IMG/VR virus record: IMGVR_UViG_3300045240_000091
Location: 1 to 47,717 of that record
Reading direction: 5' to 3' (one strand)
DNA length: 47,717 nucleotides
DNA from: a virus
The stretch's first letter is position 1. Each line of letters opens with the position of its first letter. Shown piece after piece: positions 1-8,215 of this stretch. The position numbers and the translations under genes were made by a program. Below the pieces are notes generated by a model. It was not told the origin of the DNA, did no database searches, and saw nothing but the letters and a program-made list of their open reading frames with translations.

Positions 1-96
1 ATAACCGAGCTGAACCCGAGCACCATCTGCCAAGCCCCCCGCGGCCCCCGCCGCCTCCATCGAAGCTTCGTCGGGGAAAATGTAAACCTGCCCGCC
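1..96. repeat. Terminal overlap, left copy
   Basis: This 96-base stretch is identical to 47598-47693. The gene running off position 1 on the minus strand continues in frame at 47597, so the repeat is best explained as the overlap of a circular assembly and not as two genomic copies. A true short terminal repeat of a linear virion genome is less likely because the repeat lies inside a coding sequence. Confidence 0.9.
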
Positions 97-1266
97 ACCG
101 CCCCCGCCTCCGCCGCCTTCGCCGCCTTCTACCCCCTTTAACCCGGACGCCCGAACTGCATCGCCTTCTGCGGCGGCATTCCTGCCGCGCTGCGCACGGT
201 AGGACGGTCCAGCGTTCGGGTCCGTCGTGCGAGTTTCAACATAGTGCTGCGCCGCGTCAGCATTGGCGGCTTGAGCTTGCAAATGCGCTCGCACCCAGGC
301 CATCGACGACAAAAAGCCGTTGGGGTCAGTTTCCGGGTCTGGGATTTGATCGATGATGAGCTGAGTCTGCCTTGGCGAGAACGGCGCTCCCGCTGAATCC
401 CGCAGGCCCCCGACGAACGTCAGGAGCTGACCCCTGATCAGCTTTTTGGCAGCAGCGGAATCGAGATAGGTTTCCGGCGAAAGCCCGAGCGCGGTGACCG
501 CTTTCGTCTTGAGGTCGCCGACGAGCTTGGTCCCCGGGTTCGCCATGCCGGGCGCGATCACATCTTTATAAAGATCGATGATCGGATCGATCTTGCCGAG
601 GTTGGCTCGCGCCGCGTTTCCCGTCTCAAGATCCGCATTGGCCTGACCAAGGTCGGCGGTGCCCGCGGCTTCGTCGCCCGCATGCGCGTAAGACGAACCG
701 CCGCCGATCGTCGGACCGCCAGGCTGTCCGGTGGTGTTGATGACCTGGCCAGGCGAAAGCGGCGTCGTCGCGCGCGTCGCCACCGCTTGATCGGTGCCGC
801 CAGGCCCCATGGTCCGCGACTGCCCGATGTTGATCGCCGTCTTAAGCGCGTCCGGCGACATCCGCCCAGCCAACACTTCGTTGGCGATATATTGCTGGAA
901 CGGCGTCATGCTCGCGGTGTTGACAACCCCACGCCCAGCCGAGCCTTGCGTGCTCTGCCCGGTGTTGACCGTTGGCGGCTGCGCCGTGGCGGCGAGCGTG
1001 CCGGCGACAGTGCCGCCATCGGCGGCAGGCGGCGTGGCGTTCGCGCCAAACGTCGACAAAAGACCGCCGGCGTTCGCGGCGGCGGATTCGGTCGCCGGCA
1101 CTTGGCTCGACAGCAGGCGATTGTTCCAATCCGCTTGCTCAGTCTGCTCCTTCAGGAGCTGCGCCCTGGCGGCGGCTTCCGGCGACATGTTGGTGGCGAT
1201 GCCGCCGAGGATGTTGCCGAGCGCGCTCGATGTCTGGCCACCGTCATTGATATAAATCCCGGGCAT
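1..1266 (-). CDS. Probable virion protein crossing the circle junction (5' part)
   Basis: The ATG at 1266 (MPGIYINDGG) opens a frame that runs off position 1 after 422 codons. Joined at 47597 it continues 14 more codons to a TAG at 47553-47555, giving 436 aa. The protein is rich in Ala, Gly, Gln and Thr. It has a poly-Gly run near residues 376-391, then a short tail domain beginning QVYIFPDEAS. No enzyme motif is seen. It sits between the 225-aa MCDPIS protein and the 665-aa protein and is spaced 1 bp from each, in the place where podoviruses carry internal or ejection proteins. That role is inferred from position and composition only. The poly-Gly codons (C-rich on the plus strand) are where the assembly breaks. 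Confidence 0.8.
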   Translation of the reverse strand, partial: MPGIYINDGGQTSSALGNILGGIATNMSPEAAARAQLLKEQTEQADWNNRLLSSQVPATESAAANAGGLLSTFGANATPPAADGGTVAGTLAATAQPPTVNTGQSTQGSAGRGVVNTASMTPFQQYIANEVLAGRMSPDALKTAINIGQSRTMGPGGTDQAVATRATTPLSPGQVINTTGQPGGPTIGGGSSYAHAGDEAAGTADLGQANADLETGNAARANLGKIDPIIDLYKDVIAPGMANPGTKLVGDLKTKAVTALGLSPETYLDSAAAKKLIRGQLLTFVGGLRDSAGAPFSPRQTQLIIDQIPDPETDPNGFLSSMAWVRAHLQAQAANADAAQHYVETRTTDPNAGPSYRAQRGRNAAAEGDAVRASGLKGVEGGEGGGGGGGGGQVYIFPDEASMEAAGAAGGLADGARVQLGY

Positions 1267-1267
1267 C

Positions 1268-1945
1268 TTACGTCCCCACCCCCGACGCTTTCAGGCTTTT
1301 GGCAAAACCGCTGCCAGCGATATTGGCCAGCGAGCCGGCAAGCGAACCGGCAATGTTCGAACCTTGGGTGTATTGAATCGGCTGGATCTGCTGCGTGACC
1401 CCGAGCGTCGCGGTGTCGCCCTTGCGGAAGTCGGAGGCGAGGTTGATTCCTTCCGCCGAATTGGCCAGCGCCTGGTTCGCAGTCGAACCCATGTCACCAT
1501 AACCGCCGCCATAGGATGTGATGCCCGCCAGCGCGGCGATGCGCCCCTGCGCCTCCCGGGCGGCGTTGGTGACCCTGCTCGCCATGTCCGTGCTGACCGA
1601 TGTGTCTGCACCGCCCGCCGGCTGACCGAGCAATTGGACGTTGGAGTTCGACGCCGCCGGCGATCCGGCCAGCATCTGAGTGTTGAGGTTGGTCGCCGCC
1701 GTCTGTTGCGTCTGCGTCTGGTTGGCCGGCGAGAGCTTGTCTTGCGCGACATTGAGCGAGGCTTGCGCCTTCTGCTGATTGACGGCGTCTTTCTGAGCGG
1801 CGGCTTGCGCCGCCGCGCTCTGCTGCGCGACCCAATCCTGATTAGACTGGTTCTGCGCGCTCACCGCAGCCTGCTGCCCTTCGTAGCCGACGCCAGCGGA
1901 GATCGCTGAGCCGGCGAGCGCGATGGCGCTGATGGGGTCACAAAT
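1268..1945 (-). CDS. Probable internal virion/ejection protein with ATT start
   Basis: The frame has no in-frame ATG upstream of a GTG at 1864. Extending it upstream gives the N-terminus (M)CDPISAIALAGSAISAG, and MCxP-type starts followed by a small hydrophobic stretch are common in podoviral internal virion proteins. The start would then be ATT at 1945, preceded by AGGAGG (complement of 1951-1956) at 5-nt spacing and 9 bp after the upstream stop. The 225-aa product is Gln/Ala-rich with a probable coiled coil at about residues 30-85 (many AQ and NQ), then a Gly-rich part. No catalytic motif is seen. If ATT is not used, GTG at 1864 would give 198 aa but would leave the SD unused. Confidence 0.75.
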   Translation of the reverse strand: MCDPISAIALAGSAISAGVGYEGQQAAVSAQNQSNQDWVAQQSAAAQAAAQKDAVNQQKAQASLNVAQDKLSPANQTQTQQTAATNLNTQMLAGSPAASNSNVQLLGQPAGGADTSVSTDMASRVTNAAREAQGRIAALAGITSYGGGYGDMGSTANQALANSAEGINLASDFRKGDTATLGVTQQIQPIQYTQGSNIAGSLAGSLANIAGSGFAKSLKASGVGT

Positions 1946-1954
1946 CGCCGCCTC

Positions 1955-2932
1955 CTATCGATAGTTTATTGTCTTGCCAGCTGAAGCATTCGACGCCGCC
2001 GGAACCGGACCCGATACCCCAGCGGTGGGTTGCGCCACATACGGGGTGTAGGGGCTGCTCAGATAATTCGCCGTTGAACCAACTGCGGTCAGCGCCGGCG
2101 TGAACAACGAGGCCGCCGGCGTCAAGGTCGGGTCTTGCAGTTGGCTCGCCTTCGCGCTCGACTCCGCCAGGTTGGCGGTCAGCGTCGGGTCGTCGGTAGC
2201 GTAAAGCTGATTGATCAGATCCTGCTTGTTCGACTGGATCTGGTTCTGCAGATTGCCGGTCTGGGTGTTGGCGTTGGCAACGATGTTCGCCTTCTGCAAA
2301 GCATCGTCATAGGCCAGGTCGCCTTGCTTATCGGCCTCCGTCGATGAAGTCAGCGTGCCGGCGCGGGCCAGATTGTAAGTCAGGTCGCGCTGCGCCTGCT
2401 TGTATTGGCGCTGCTCGTCCGGCTGGTAATAGTCGAGAATTTTCTGCTTGTAGTTGTTGTAGAACGCATCGTCAAAACCGCCGGTCCTCTGCCCGGTGTC
2501 ATATTGTGACATGATGCTGAGCGGATCACCCTGCTTGGTGATGTTGCCGCTCGCGTCCTTCAGCCCCCAAGTCGAGGGCGTCGTTGTGCCTAAGGACGCG
2601 GCTGACACCGGAGCCTTATCAGGCGCATATTGGTTTCGACCAGCGCCCACCTGGCCAAATTGCTGAGTCGTTGGAGACGCCGCAGACGTCGTCGTCACCC
2701 CCGGAATCTGCACCGCCGTGTAGCCGGCCGGCGCTTGCCCCGGTTGAAAAGTCGACCAGTCGTAATTGCTGGTCTTGGTGCCCATCACCGGCGCGCCATT
2801 GAAAATCTGGTCGATCAGCGTCTGGCCCTGCTGCAGCGAAGCTTGGCGGGCGGCTTCCTTCGCGTCAGCTTCGGCAGCCTGCTGCTTCTCGAAATCGACG
2901 GCGGCGGTGTTGGTGGGGGCTGAGCCTGACAA
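1955..2932 (-). CDS. Virion structural protein, function unknown
   Basis: This encodes 325 aa from a TTG at 2932 (MSGSAPTNTA), one base after the stop of the upstream acetyltransferase gene. Longer frames from 3058 would overlap that gene and look out of frame. The middle part has the aromatic stretch FYNNYKQKILDYYQPDEQRQ, followed by a long charged Gln/Ala/Asn-rich helix that probably forms a coiled coil (about residues 180-270). The C-terminus is rich in Pro, Ala and Thr. I do not recognise a named family. Placement between tail genes and probable ejection proteins suggests a particle component, perhaps an internal protein. Confidence 0.7.
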   Translation of the reverse strand: MSGSAPTNTAAVDFEKQQAAEADAKEAARQASLQQGQTLIDQIFNGAPVMGTKTSNYDWSTFQPGQAPAGYTAVQIPGVTTTSAASPTTQQFGQVGAGRNQYAPDKAPVSAASLGTTTPSTWGLKDASGNITKQGDPLSIMSQYDTGQRTGGFDDAFYNNYKQKILDYYQPDEQRQYKQAQRDLTYNLARAGTLTSSTEADKQGDLAYDDALQKANIVANANTQTGNLQNQIQSNKQDLINQLYATDDPTLTANLAESSAKASQLQDPTLTPAASLFTPALTAVGSTANYLSSPYTPYVAQPTAGVSGPVPAASNASAGKTINYR

Positions 2933-2933
2933 T

Positions 2934-3413
2934 TTAGAGCACCTTACTGAAAGCTCCGCCCATCGGTTCAAAACCGAACGTGCGGAACAGATGGCAGAGC
3001 GATTGGCCGCCAGGCGAGGTCGGCGCAACGGTGGCGAAGAACGCGCACGCGCCTTCACGTCTCGCGATGTCCATAGCCGACCAGATCAGCCGCCGGCCGA
3101 CTGCGCCATGCCGATATTCCGGCCGCACGTAGATCGTCCACAAGACTGCGATCGGCGCGACGGTGAAGACATGCATCATCGTCCAGCTCATCCAGCCGGC
3201 GAATTCGCCACCGATCTCAGCCAGGATGAACGGCGTGTCGTCGCGCTCGACTTGGGCGCACATTTCACGAATGGCGCGCTCAAGATCGAAAGTCGAAAAT
3301 TTGCCGAAACCGCCTTCGTAAAAATGATCAGCGCCGTGCTTGGTCAACAGCGGCGCGACGTCGTCGACCTTGCCGACCCGCAGCGTAAGGTTGTCAATGA
3401 CATCGTGGCGCAT
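2934..3413 (-). CDS. GNAT-type N-acetyltransferase
   Basis: The 159-aa protein has the GNAT layout. Beta strand 4 and motif A lie at residues 91-110 (LWTIYVRPEYRHGAVGRRLI), with the acetyl-CoA pyrophosphate-binding loop R-H-G-A-V-G at 101-106, and a C-terminal strand and helix region (SLCHLFRTFGFEPMG) typical of motif B. It overlaps the upstream GNAT-like gene by 20 bp, so the two are probably translated together. Phages carry GNAT proteins near tail genes, for example the T7 gp13-like internal protein class. The substrate is unknown. It could be a virion component instead of a free enzyme. Confidence 0.85.
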   Translation of the reverse strand: MRHDVIDNLTLRVGKVDDVAPLLTKHGADHFYEGGFGKFSTFDLERAIREMCAQVERDDTPFILAEIGGEFAGWMSWTMMHVFTVAPIAVLWTIYVRPEYRHGAVGRRLIWSAMDIARREGACAFFATVAPTSPGGQSLCHLFRTFGFEPMGGAFSKVL

Positions 3414-3870
3414 GGCCGGTCACTCGCGCACAAAGAACGAAGTCTTCGCGCCCCTGGCCGAATTGGGCGGTAACGGCCTCCCGCTTGAACCCCAGCATTT
3501 CCAGCCAGCGGATCGAAGCAGTATTGGCGGCCATGGCGCGGCATTCGATGCGATGCACGCCGCGGCGATCGAGCGTGGGCAAGATATGCTGTTTCATCGC
3601 CCGCGTCACCTCGATGACGACGTCACCCCAGCGATCGGTGCCCCACATCCAGCCGGACCCCATGCCAGGCCAAACCGGGACAAAGCCCCCGATCGCCGCC
3701 GGCTCGTCACCAGCGCGCGCTTCCCATTTCGGCCCGGGGATCGAGGCGATCAGCTTGGCGGTCGCCTCCGCGCTCTCCCGGCCGATCGTCGCCCGCAGTT
3801 CCGCCTCGTCGGCGTCACGCAAATTGCCAAGCACGAACTCAAGGCCAAAGGGGGTCAAGCCGCCGATCAA
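3394..3870 (-). CDS. GNAT-fold phage protein, gp13-like (DUF2833-type)
   Basis: The start is TTG at 3870, overlapping the TGA of the upstream tail gene (TTGA) and preceded by GGGAG at 6-nt spacing, giving 158 aa. The N-terminus (TPFGLEFVLGNLRDADEAEL) and the central WPGMGSGWMWGTDRW recall small podoviral proteins near the tail nozzle, such as T7 gp13. The C-terminal part RIECRAMAANTASIRWLEMLGFKRE is the GNAT pattern of a strand followed by a helix and the LGF motif. The Gly loop of motif A is not clear, so catalytic activity is doubtful. A particle-assembly role is as likely as acetyl transfer. Confidence 0.75.
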   Translation of the reverse strand: MIGGLTPFGLEFVLGNLRDADEAELRATIGRESAEATAKLIASIPGPKWEARAGDEPAAIGGFVPVWPGMGSGWMWGTDRWGDVVIEVTRAMKQHILPTLDRRGVHRIECRAMAANTASIRWLEMLGFKREAVTAQFGQGREDFVLCARVTGHAPRCH

Positions 3871-5276
3871 TCTGTGCTCCCGTCGTCGAAGATCAGGTTG
3901 ACCTGGCCAATTCGGCAGCGCTCGGCGTCGGTGGTGCGGAAGCGCAGCGAAATGTGGGTGCTCGATTCCGGCATGCTCATCGTTGGGTTCACAAACGTGG
4001 ACCCGGTGAAGGTCGCGACCGTTTCTTCGGTCGCCTGGTTGTTCGGGTCGCAACCGACCGACAGCGTCCAGGTGCCCTCCGCGCCGACGTCGAAAGCGTG
4101 AAAGAGCTTGTTCTTCGACGAGCTGTCGCACGACAAGGCCGGCGTGATCACTTCGGCTTCGGTCGCGTCATAAGTCGCCGCGACGTCGCTGCCATAGAGG
4201 TAGAGATTGTTGTCGCTGCCCCGGATCAGCACCCACGGGTCGGCGACACAAGCGTCGGCAAAATTAAACGGCGCGTCGAAACTGCTCCAGGCGGTGATCG
4301 CCGGCTCCTGGAAGGTCGACAGCATGTAGATCCGATCCGGCAGCACCACCATCACGCGACCGCTGCGCGGCTGGATCAGAGTGCGCGCGCCGGCAAACCA
4401 GGCCGCGCCATTCTGGATGATCAAGTCCCGGAAGATTTCGTCGATCGGCGTGCCGATGTCGGTGGTGCCGGCGGTCAGCGAGATGTTCTGCACCTTGAGC
4501 GAACGCACGCCATGCGATGAGACATAGAGCACGTCCTGGCCAAACTGGACGAGCCCCTGCGCCGCGAGAAGGCCGGTCGAGCGCAGAAGCTGGACAAACT
4601 GATTGAGCGATGGGTCGGGGTCGAGCTTCCAAATCTGGGTCGACAGGGTGGAGAAGACCGCCATGTTGCCGAGATAGACCTCAAGCCCGATCAGGTTGGT
4701 CGAATCGGCGTCCTGCGCCGAGAGATCGATATAGCCCGAGCCATCGTTGGTGCCGCCGCTGGGCGGCGTCCAGTGGGTCGGATCGTTGATCGCCGAGAAG
4801 CGCAAGAGCCGACCATCGACGCCGTACATCTTCGACCCGAACGTGCGCACCGACGAGGCGGTCGCCATCGCGTCGGTGACCAGAACCTGATTGTAAAAGT
4901 GATAGTAGCGACCATCGCTGCCGGCCATGACGATGTAGAACTGACCGTTGAATAGGTCCCAATCCGCAACGCGGGTCATGCCGATCGGAAACGGCAGTGA
5001 AATAATGCCCGGCTGGCCGTTCGGATTATTGCCAGACCAATCGGTGATCCCGGACGGCCCATTGACGACGACAAAAAACTCACCATTGCGCGACAGCACG
5101 CCAAAGCTGCCAGACGGCGCAGGCCCCCATAAAATAAACGCGGTGCGCTTCTCGATCTCCGCCCCGGCGCTAATGATGCAATTGCGCAAAACCCGCAACG
5201 ACCCCGCAGGGGCAGTGGCGTAGCTTTTGCGGAGATCAAGCCCGCTCTTGAAGTCCTGGATTTGATAGACCGGCAA
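3867..5276 (-). CDS. Tail nozzle / tail tubular protein B-like (P22 gp10 size class)
   Basis: The 469-aa protein begins MPVYQIQDFKSGLDLRKS. This is the typical start of tail nozzle or DNA-stabilisation proteins, in which the strand after 'F.GGLD' enters a beta-propeller. Repeated blade-like segments (DGRYYHFYNQVLV, VDGRLLRFSAIND, NNLYLYGSDV) support a propeller. The length matches P22 gp10 (about 470 aa) and is well short of T7 gp12 (about 790 aa). It follows the adaptor gene with a 3-bp gap. Its expected role is to extend the tail below the adaptor and gate the DNA channel. Confidence 0.85.
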   Translation of the reverse strand: MPVYQIQDFKSGLDLRKSYATAPAGSLRVLRNCIISAGAEIEKRTAFILWGPAPSGSFGVLSRNGEFFVVVNGPSGITDWSGNNPNGQPGIISLPFPIGMTRVADWDLFNGQFYIVMAGSDGRYYHFYNQVLVTDAMATASSVRTFGSKMYGVDGRLLRFSAINDPTHWTPPSGGTNDGSGYIDLSAQDADSTNLIGLEVYLGNMAVFSTLSTQIWKLDPDPSLNQFVQLLRSTGLLAAQGLVQFGQDVLYVSSHGVRSLKVQNISLTAGTTDIGTPIDEIFRDLIIQNGAAWFAGARTLIQPRSGRVMVVLPDRIYMLSTFQEPAITAWSSFDAPFNFADACVADPWVLIRGSDNNLYLYGSDVAATYDATEAEVITPALSCDSSSKNKLFHAFDVGAEGTWTLSVGCDPNNQATEETVATFTGSTFVNPTMSMPESSTHISLRFRTTDAERCRIGQVNLIFDDGSTD

Positions 5277-5279
5277 GGC

Positions 5280-6011
5280 TCAAGGCCCCGGAATGTAGTC
5301 GAGGTAAGGGGTCGCGCCACTGGTGTTGGTCGGCTGCGCCGTTCGCCCCTGACCCATCGCCGAGATGTCGCGCTTGTTCGCGCCCGAGCGGCCGAGCAGG
5401 CGGCGAATGTAGGCTTGCGCTTTCTGGCCCTTGAGTGCGGCTGTTTCACCCTTCTGCGCCCCAAGAAGCTCGGCCGCAGCGGTTAATACAATTGCTGTAC
5501 TGTCAATCATACATTGATCGCTGTCCACCTTGAGCGGATTGAGCGGCGCTTGCCCGTGCCAGCGCATGTGCGAGAGCTGCGACGGGATTGGCCAGATTTG
5601 CGCCTGGCCAGCGAACTGGGTCAGACCGCTTGTCGCATCGACCGTGACCACGTTGCGCCACCGGGTCGGCGGATACGAATGCAGCAGCTCGTTGATTGAA
5701 TCCTCGAAGCCGTAGCGCAATTGAATCCACGGCTGTTGGTTCGAGGGATTATAATTGCGCCACAGGCTGATGACGTTCTCGAACGGCATTGTCGGGTCAA
5801 AGCTGACAAATTGTGTATTCGCCGCCAGGTCAAAATCGATTTTGTAATCGAGATGCGGCCAAGCATAGAGGTTCCACAATTCGCGCTGGGTGCGCTCCAG
5901 GATGGTGTTCTGCATGTCGACGGCCGAGAGCCCATGCGCCGGCAACAGGCTCGAATAGATTTCGGCTCTTAGCTCGTAGCGCAGCTCCGACAGCGCGACA
6001 CCCAGCGGCAT
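5280..6011 (-). CDS. Head-tail adaptor / tail tubular protein A-like
   Basis: The ATG at 6011 has GAGG at 6-nt spacing and lies 1 bp after the upstream stop. An upstream TTG at 6023 is possible but less well placed. The 243-aa product starts MPLGVALSELRYELRAEI, then has QNTILERTQRELWNLYAWPHL, a helical pattern seen in podoviral adaptor proteins (T7 gp11, P22 gp4). It sits directly before the tail nozzle gene, as in those phages. The C-terminus is flexible and rich in Gly, Pro and Thr. The protein would form the ring joining portal and nozzle. Confidence 0.85.
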   Translation of the reverse strand: MPLGVALSELRYELRAEIYSSLLPAHGLSAVDMQNTILERTQRELWNLYAWPHLDYKIDFDLAANTQFVSFDPTMPFENVISLWRNYNPSNQQPWIQLRYGFEDSINELLHSYPPTRWRNVVTVDATSGLTQFAGQAQIWPIPSQLSHMRWHGQAPLNPLKVDSDQCMIDSTAIVLTAAAELLGAQKGETAALKGQKAQAYIRRLLGRSGANKRDISAMGQGRTAQPTNTSGATPYLDYIPGP

Positions 6012-6012
6012 C

Positions 6013-6447
6013 TCATACCTCAACCTGCGCCGGACGCTTATTCTTATGGTTCTCTCGATGCCCCCCTATTGGGGAAGGCAGCGGGGTCTCGATCGGCAGT
6101 TCCTGCTGCGCCGGGTCCGACCGCTGGATGTCGGCGATCAATTTGCGCTCCGGCCGCTTGACCGCGAGCGGCTCCCTGTCGCCGGGAAAGTCCATTTCCA
6201 TCATCGGCCGCGCGCCGGGATAGCAGATGTTGACGGCTTCACTCCCATAGAGTCCGAGCAACCGCATTTTCTCGGCTTGGGCGACAGCATGCTCAGAGCG
6301 GACAAATTCGCAGTCGAAGACGTTGTCCTCGCCGTGCAGATGCTGCAGCACCCGGATCTCCGGCCACGACACCGGCACATCGGGGCCGCGATACAGGACG
6401 TTGTTTGAATCGCCGCCGAGGGCGACCTTGCAAGCGACAAAATCCAT
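6013..6447 (-). CDS. Conserved-looking phage protein of unknown function
   Basis: The ATG at 6447 (MDFVACKVALGG) is preceded by GGAGG (complement of 6453-6457) at 5-nt spacing. An in-frame TTG at 6459 overlaps the SD and is rejected as the start. The 144-aa protein has an alpha/beta-looking N-terminus with VSWPEIRVLQHLHGEDNV and EHAVAQAEKMRLLGLYG, and a charged, Pro-rich C-terminus. It lies between the capsid/HNH genes and the adaptor. This place often holds a small head-completion or unknown protein. I cannot assign a function. Confidence 0.75.
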   Translation of the reverse strand: MDFVACKVALGGDSNNVLYRGPDVPVSWPEIRVLQHLHGEDNVFDCEFVRSEHAVAQAEKMRLLGLYGSEAVNICYPGARPMMEMDFPGDREPLAVKRPERKLIADIQRSDPAQQELPIETPLPSPIGGHRENHKNKRPAQVEV

Positions 6448-6461
6448 TCCATCCTCCAAGG

Positions 6462-6490
6462 GTAGGGCGTCGTGCAGAACGACGCCCTAC
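6462..6490. terminator. 12-bp perfect hairpin before the 144-aa gene
   Basis: GTAGGGCGTCGT (6462-6473) and ACGACGCCCTAC (6479-6490) form a perfect 12-bp stem with a 5-nt loop. Neither strand has a T-run after it. On the minus strand it lies after the HNH gene and directly before the SD of the 144-aa gene. It may be a partial terminator or an mRNA processing/stability element. The structure is certain; the role is inferred. Confidence 0.7.
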
Positions 6491-6552
6491 ACTCTGGTCA
6501 AACCGTCTCGGCGGCAAGGGAGGATTTGCACGTCGCGGCGGTAGCCAATCCC

Positions 6553-7020
6553 TCAAACGACCTCGTTACGCTTTCGCCGGTTCTCCGGCATCGTCAAATA
6601 TTGCAAGTTCCAGGGAACATGCAGGCCGCAGAAACCATCGCCCTTAATTGGTTCGATATGGTCGACCTCCATCGCTACGGGGCAAGCATCATAAAATGCC
6701 CGCGTCTCGACAGCGAACGCCGCAGCAATCCCCTGCCGAAAATGACGGTTGCGATCGAGAACCCTATGGTACCGGCAGTTCTGCCGATGCTTAGCTCGGT
6801 AAGCCAAGTCATGCAGCATTCGATCACGATGCCGCGCGTTTGACTCAGCACGGAGACGTTCTGGCTCGCGAGCCCGCGCCTCACGCATCCGCCGCTGGCG
6901 ACCCTCTCGGTTACGGGCATAACACTCACGCTGAATCTCCGCCCAACGTTCTGGATTACGGTCCCGCCACTCCTGCATGTATTCCCGATGGCGTTTTCGC
7001 TGCTCCTCAGTCTTAACCAT
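6553..7020 (-). CDS. HNH homing endonuclease, free-standing
   Basis: The 155-aa protein has an Arg/Glu-rich N-terminal helix (QRKRHREYMQEWRDRNPERW) and a C-terminal HNH core: VDHIEPIKG with the catalytic D-H pair, then GLHVPWNLQYLTMPENRRK with the N and the final helix. The His of the third position is replaced by N-R, as in many phage HNH enzymes. The gene is inserted between the capsid gene and the next late gene. Its ATG at 7020 has AGGAGG at 6-nt spacing, partly locked in a hairpin (7029-7059). It probably cuts related phages lacking the insert and spreads by repair. Confidence 0.9.
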   Translation of the reverse strand: MVKTEEQRKRHREYMQEWRDRNPERWAEIQRECYARNREGRQRRMREARAREPERLRAESNARHRDRMLHDLAYRAKHRQNCRYHRVLDRNRHFRQGIAAAFAVETRAFYDACPVAMEVDHIEPIKGDGFCGLHVPWNLQYLTMPENRRKRNEVV

Positions 7021-7028
7021 TAAGCGCC

Positions 7029-7059
7029 TCCTGTTAGGACCAATATAGCCCTAACAGGA
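7029..7059 (-). promoter_or_regulatory. Hairpin covering the SD of the HNH gene
   Basis: TCCTGTTAGG (7029-7038) and CCTAACAGGA (7050-7059) form a perfect 10-bp stem with an 11-nt loop between the capsid stop and the HNH start. On the minus-strand RNA the 3' arm carries the first four bases of the AGGAGG SD (complement of 7027-7032). The stem could lower translation of the HNH gene from capsid mRNA. It could also protect the 3' end of the capsid message. No T-run follows. Confidence 0.65.
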
Positions 7060-7077
7060 AGCTCACTTAATGTCAAT

Positions 7078-8187
7078 CTATTTTATCTCAATGACCAAGC
7101 TACTGTTTCTCTGAGTAGCAACCATTTGCCCAGTTGAAGTAATACTCTTATAAAGCACGAACTGATTTGCTGGTCTAGCTGGCGTATGATCTTTCCGCCA
7201 TTCGTCCGTCATTTGAACGAGGAAGATTTTCTTCGGATCAAACCAATAACAACGCTTGTTCAGACCGAGACCGTCCAAGGTCGGATCATATTGAAAATCA
7301 GTGCCCATGTAAGACAATTGACCGACCGAGACGTCACGGGAATTGGCGAAGCCCTGCATCGAATAATTGCCGTTCGCCCTGACCTCGACCTCCATCGCGC
7401 CAAGGAAGTCAGAACCGCACAGCGCCATCGTCGGCTTGCCGCCATAGCGGATAAGCTGGCGATATTCGGTCTGCAGCACAGTGATCAACGCGCCGCCGTT
7501 GGTCGGGCTCGAGGTGATCGAGTCGCCGCCCCACGCCGCCAGCGCCGGCGTGCCGCCGACCGCAACGCCGAACGCCGTGGTGCGCGCCCGGTTGCGCCAC
7601 CAGGAATTGTTGGCAAGCGACTGATCGAGGCCCCCAACCGTACCGACCGAGGGATTGGCCGAGATCAGGAACTGCAGGCCGGCAAGCGCCTTCGGGTCGG
7701 TGGTGCCGTCACCCCAGAGCAGACCGTTCATGCCACGCGCATATTGCTCGCCCAGCTCGAACAGCTTGTCCTGGAACAGATTGACCAGCACCGTCTCATC
7801 GCGATCAGTGTGCTCGGTGGTGTTCTCACCATTGGTGTCGGTGACGCTGATCCCATCCATTTTCAATTCGGTATGGGTCAACGTTAAGCCGAGGTGGTGT
7901 TCCCTCCAGGGATAATTGCCCCGAACGATGTTCGCCGGCGTGAAAAAGCCCACCGTATCATTGTGGGTGTAGCCTTTGACGACGTCGTTGCCCGAGCCGT
8001 CGCCGAATTGACCGTGCAGCGCGACCGAGATGTTGCCCTTGCCACCGGGGAATTTCTTAGGATTGCTCTCCGCCCACTTCAGGAGCGGCTTGTCTTGCAG
8101 GGTCTGGAAGAACTCTTCTGGCCGGCCCCAATAAAAGTCGAGCGCGGCATTGGCGATATTGGTGATTTCTCCGGCTGTAAAAGCCAT
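7078..8187 (-). CDS. Major capsid protein
   Basis: The 369-aa product is of usual size for a podoviral HK97-fold coat protein. It lies directly after the scaffold gene. It starts MAFTAGEITNIANAALDFYW and has a charged helix LFQDKLFELGEQYARGMNG, a domain with KPTMALCGSDFLGAMEVEV (spine-helix-like), and a beta-rich end KRCYWFDPKKIFLVQMTDEW. No signal or protease motif is seen. The last ~130 bp (7078-7210) are visibly richer in A+T than the rest, next to the homing endonuclease gene. Assignment rests on position, size and sequence pattern. Confidence 0.88.
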   Translation of the reverse strand: MAFTAGEITNIANAALDFYWGRPEEFFQTLQDKPLLKWAESNPKKFPGGKGNISVALHGQFGDGSGNDVVKGYTHNDTVGFFTPANIVRGNYPWREHHLGLTLTHTELKMDGISVTDTNGENTTEHTDRDETVLVNLFQDKLFELGEQYARGMNGLLWGDGTTDPKALAGLQFLISANPSVGTVGGLDQSLANNSWWRNRARTTAFGVAVGGTPALAAWGGDSITSSPTNGGALITVLQTEYRQLIRYGGKPTMALCGSDFLGAMEVEVRANGNYSMQGFANSRDVSVGQLSYMGTDFQYDPTLDGLGLNKRCYWFDPKKIFLVQMTDEWRKDHTPARPANQFVLYKSITSTGQMVATQRNSSLVIEIK

Positions 8188-8215
8188 GGCTAAAAGCGCT
8201 CCGAGCGCGTGCTCG

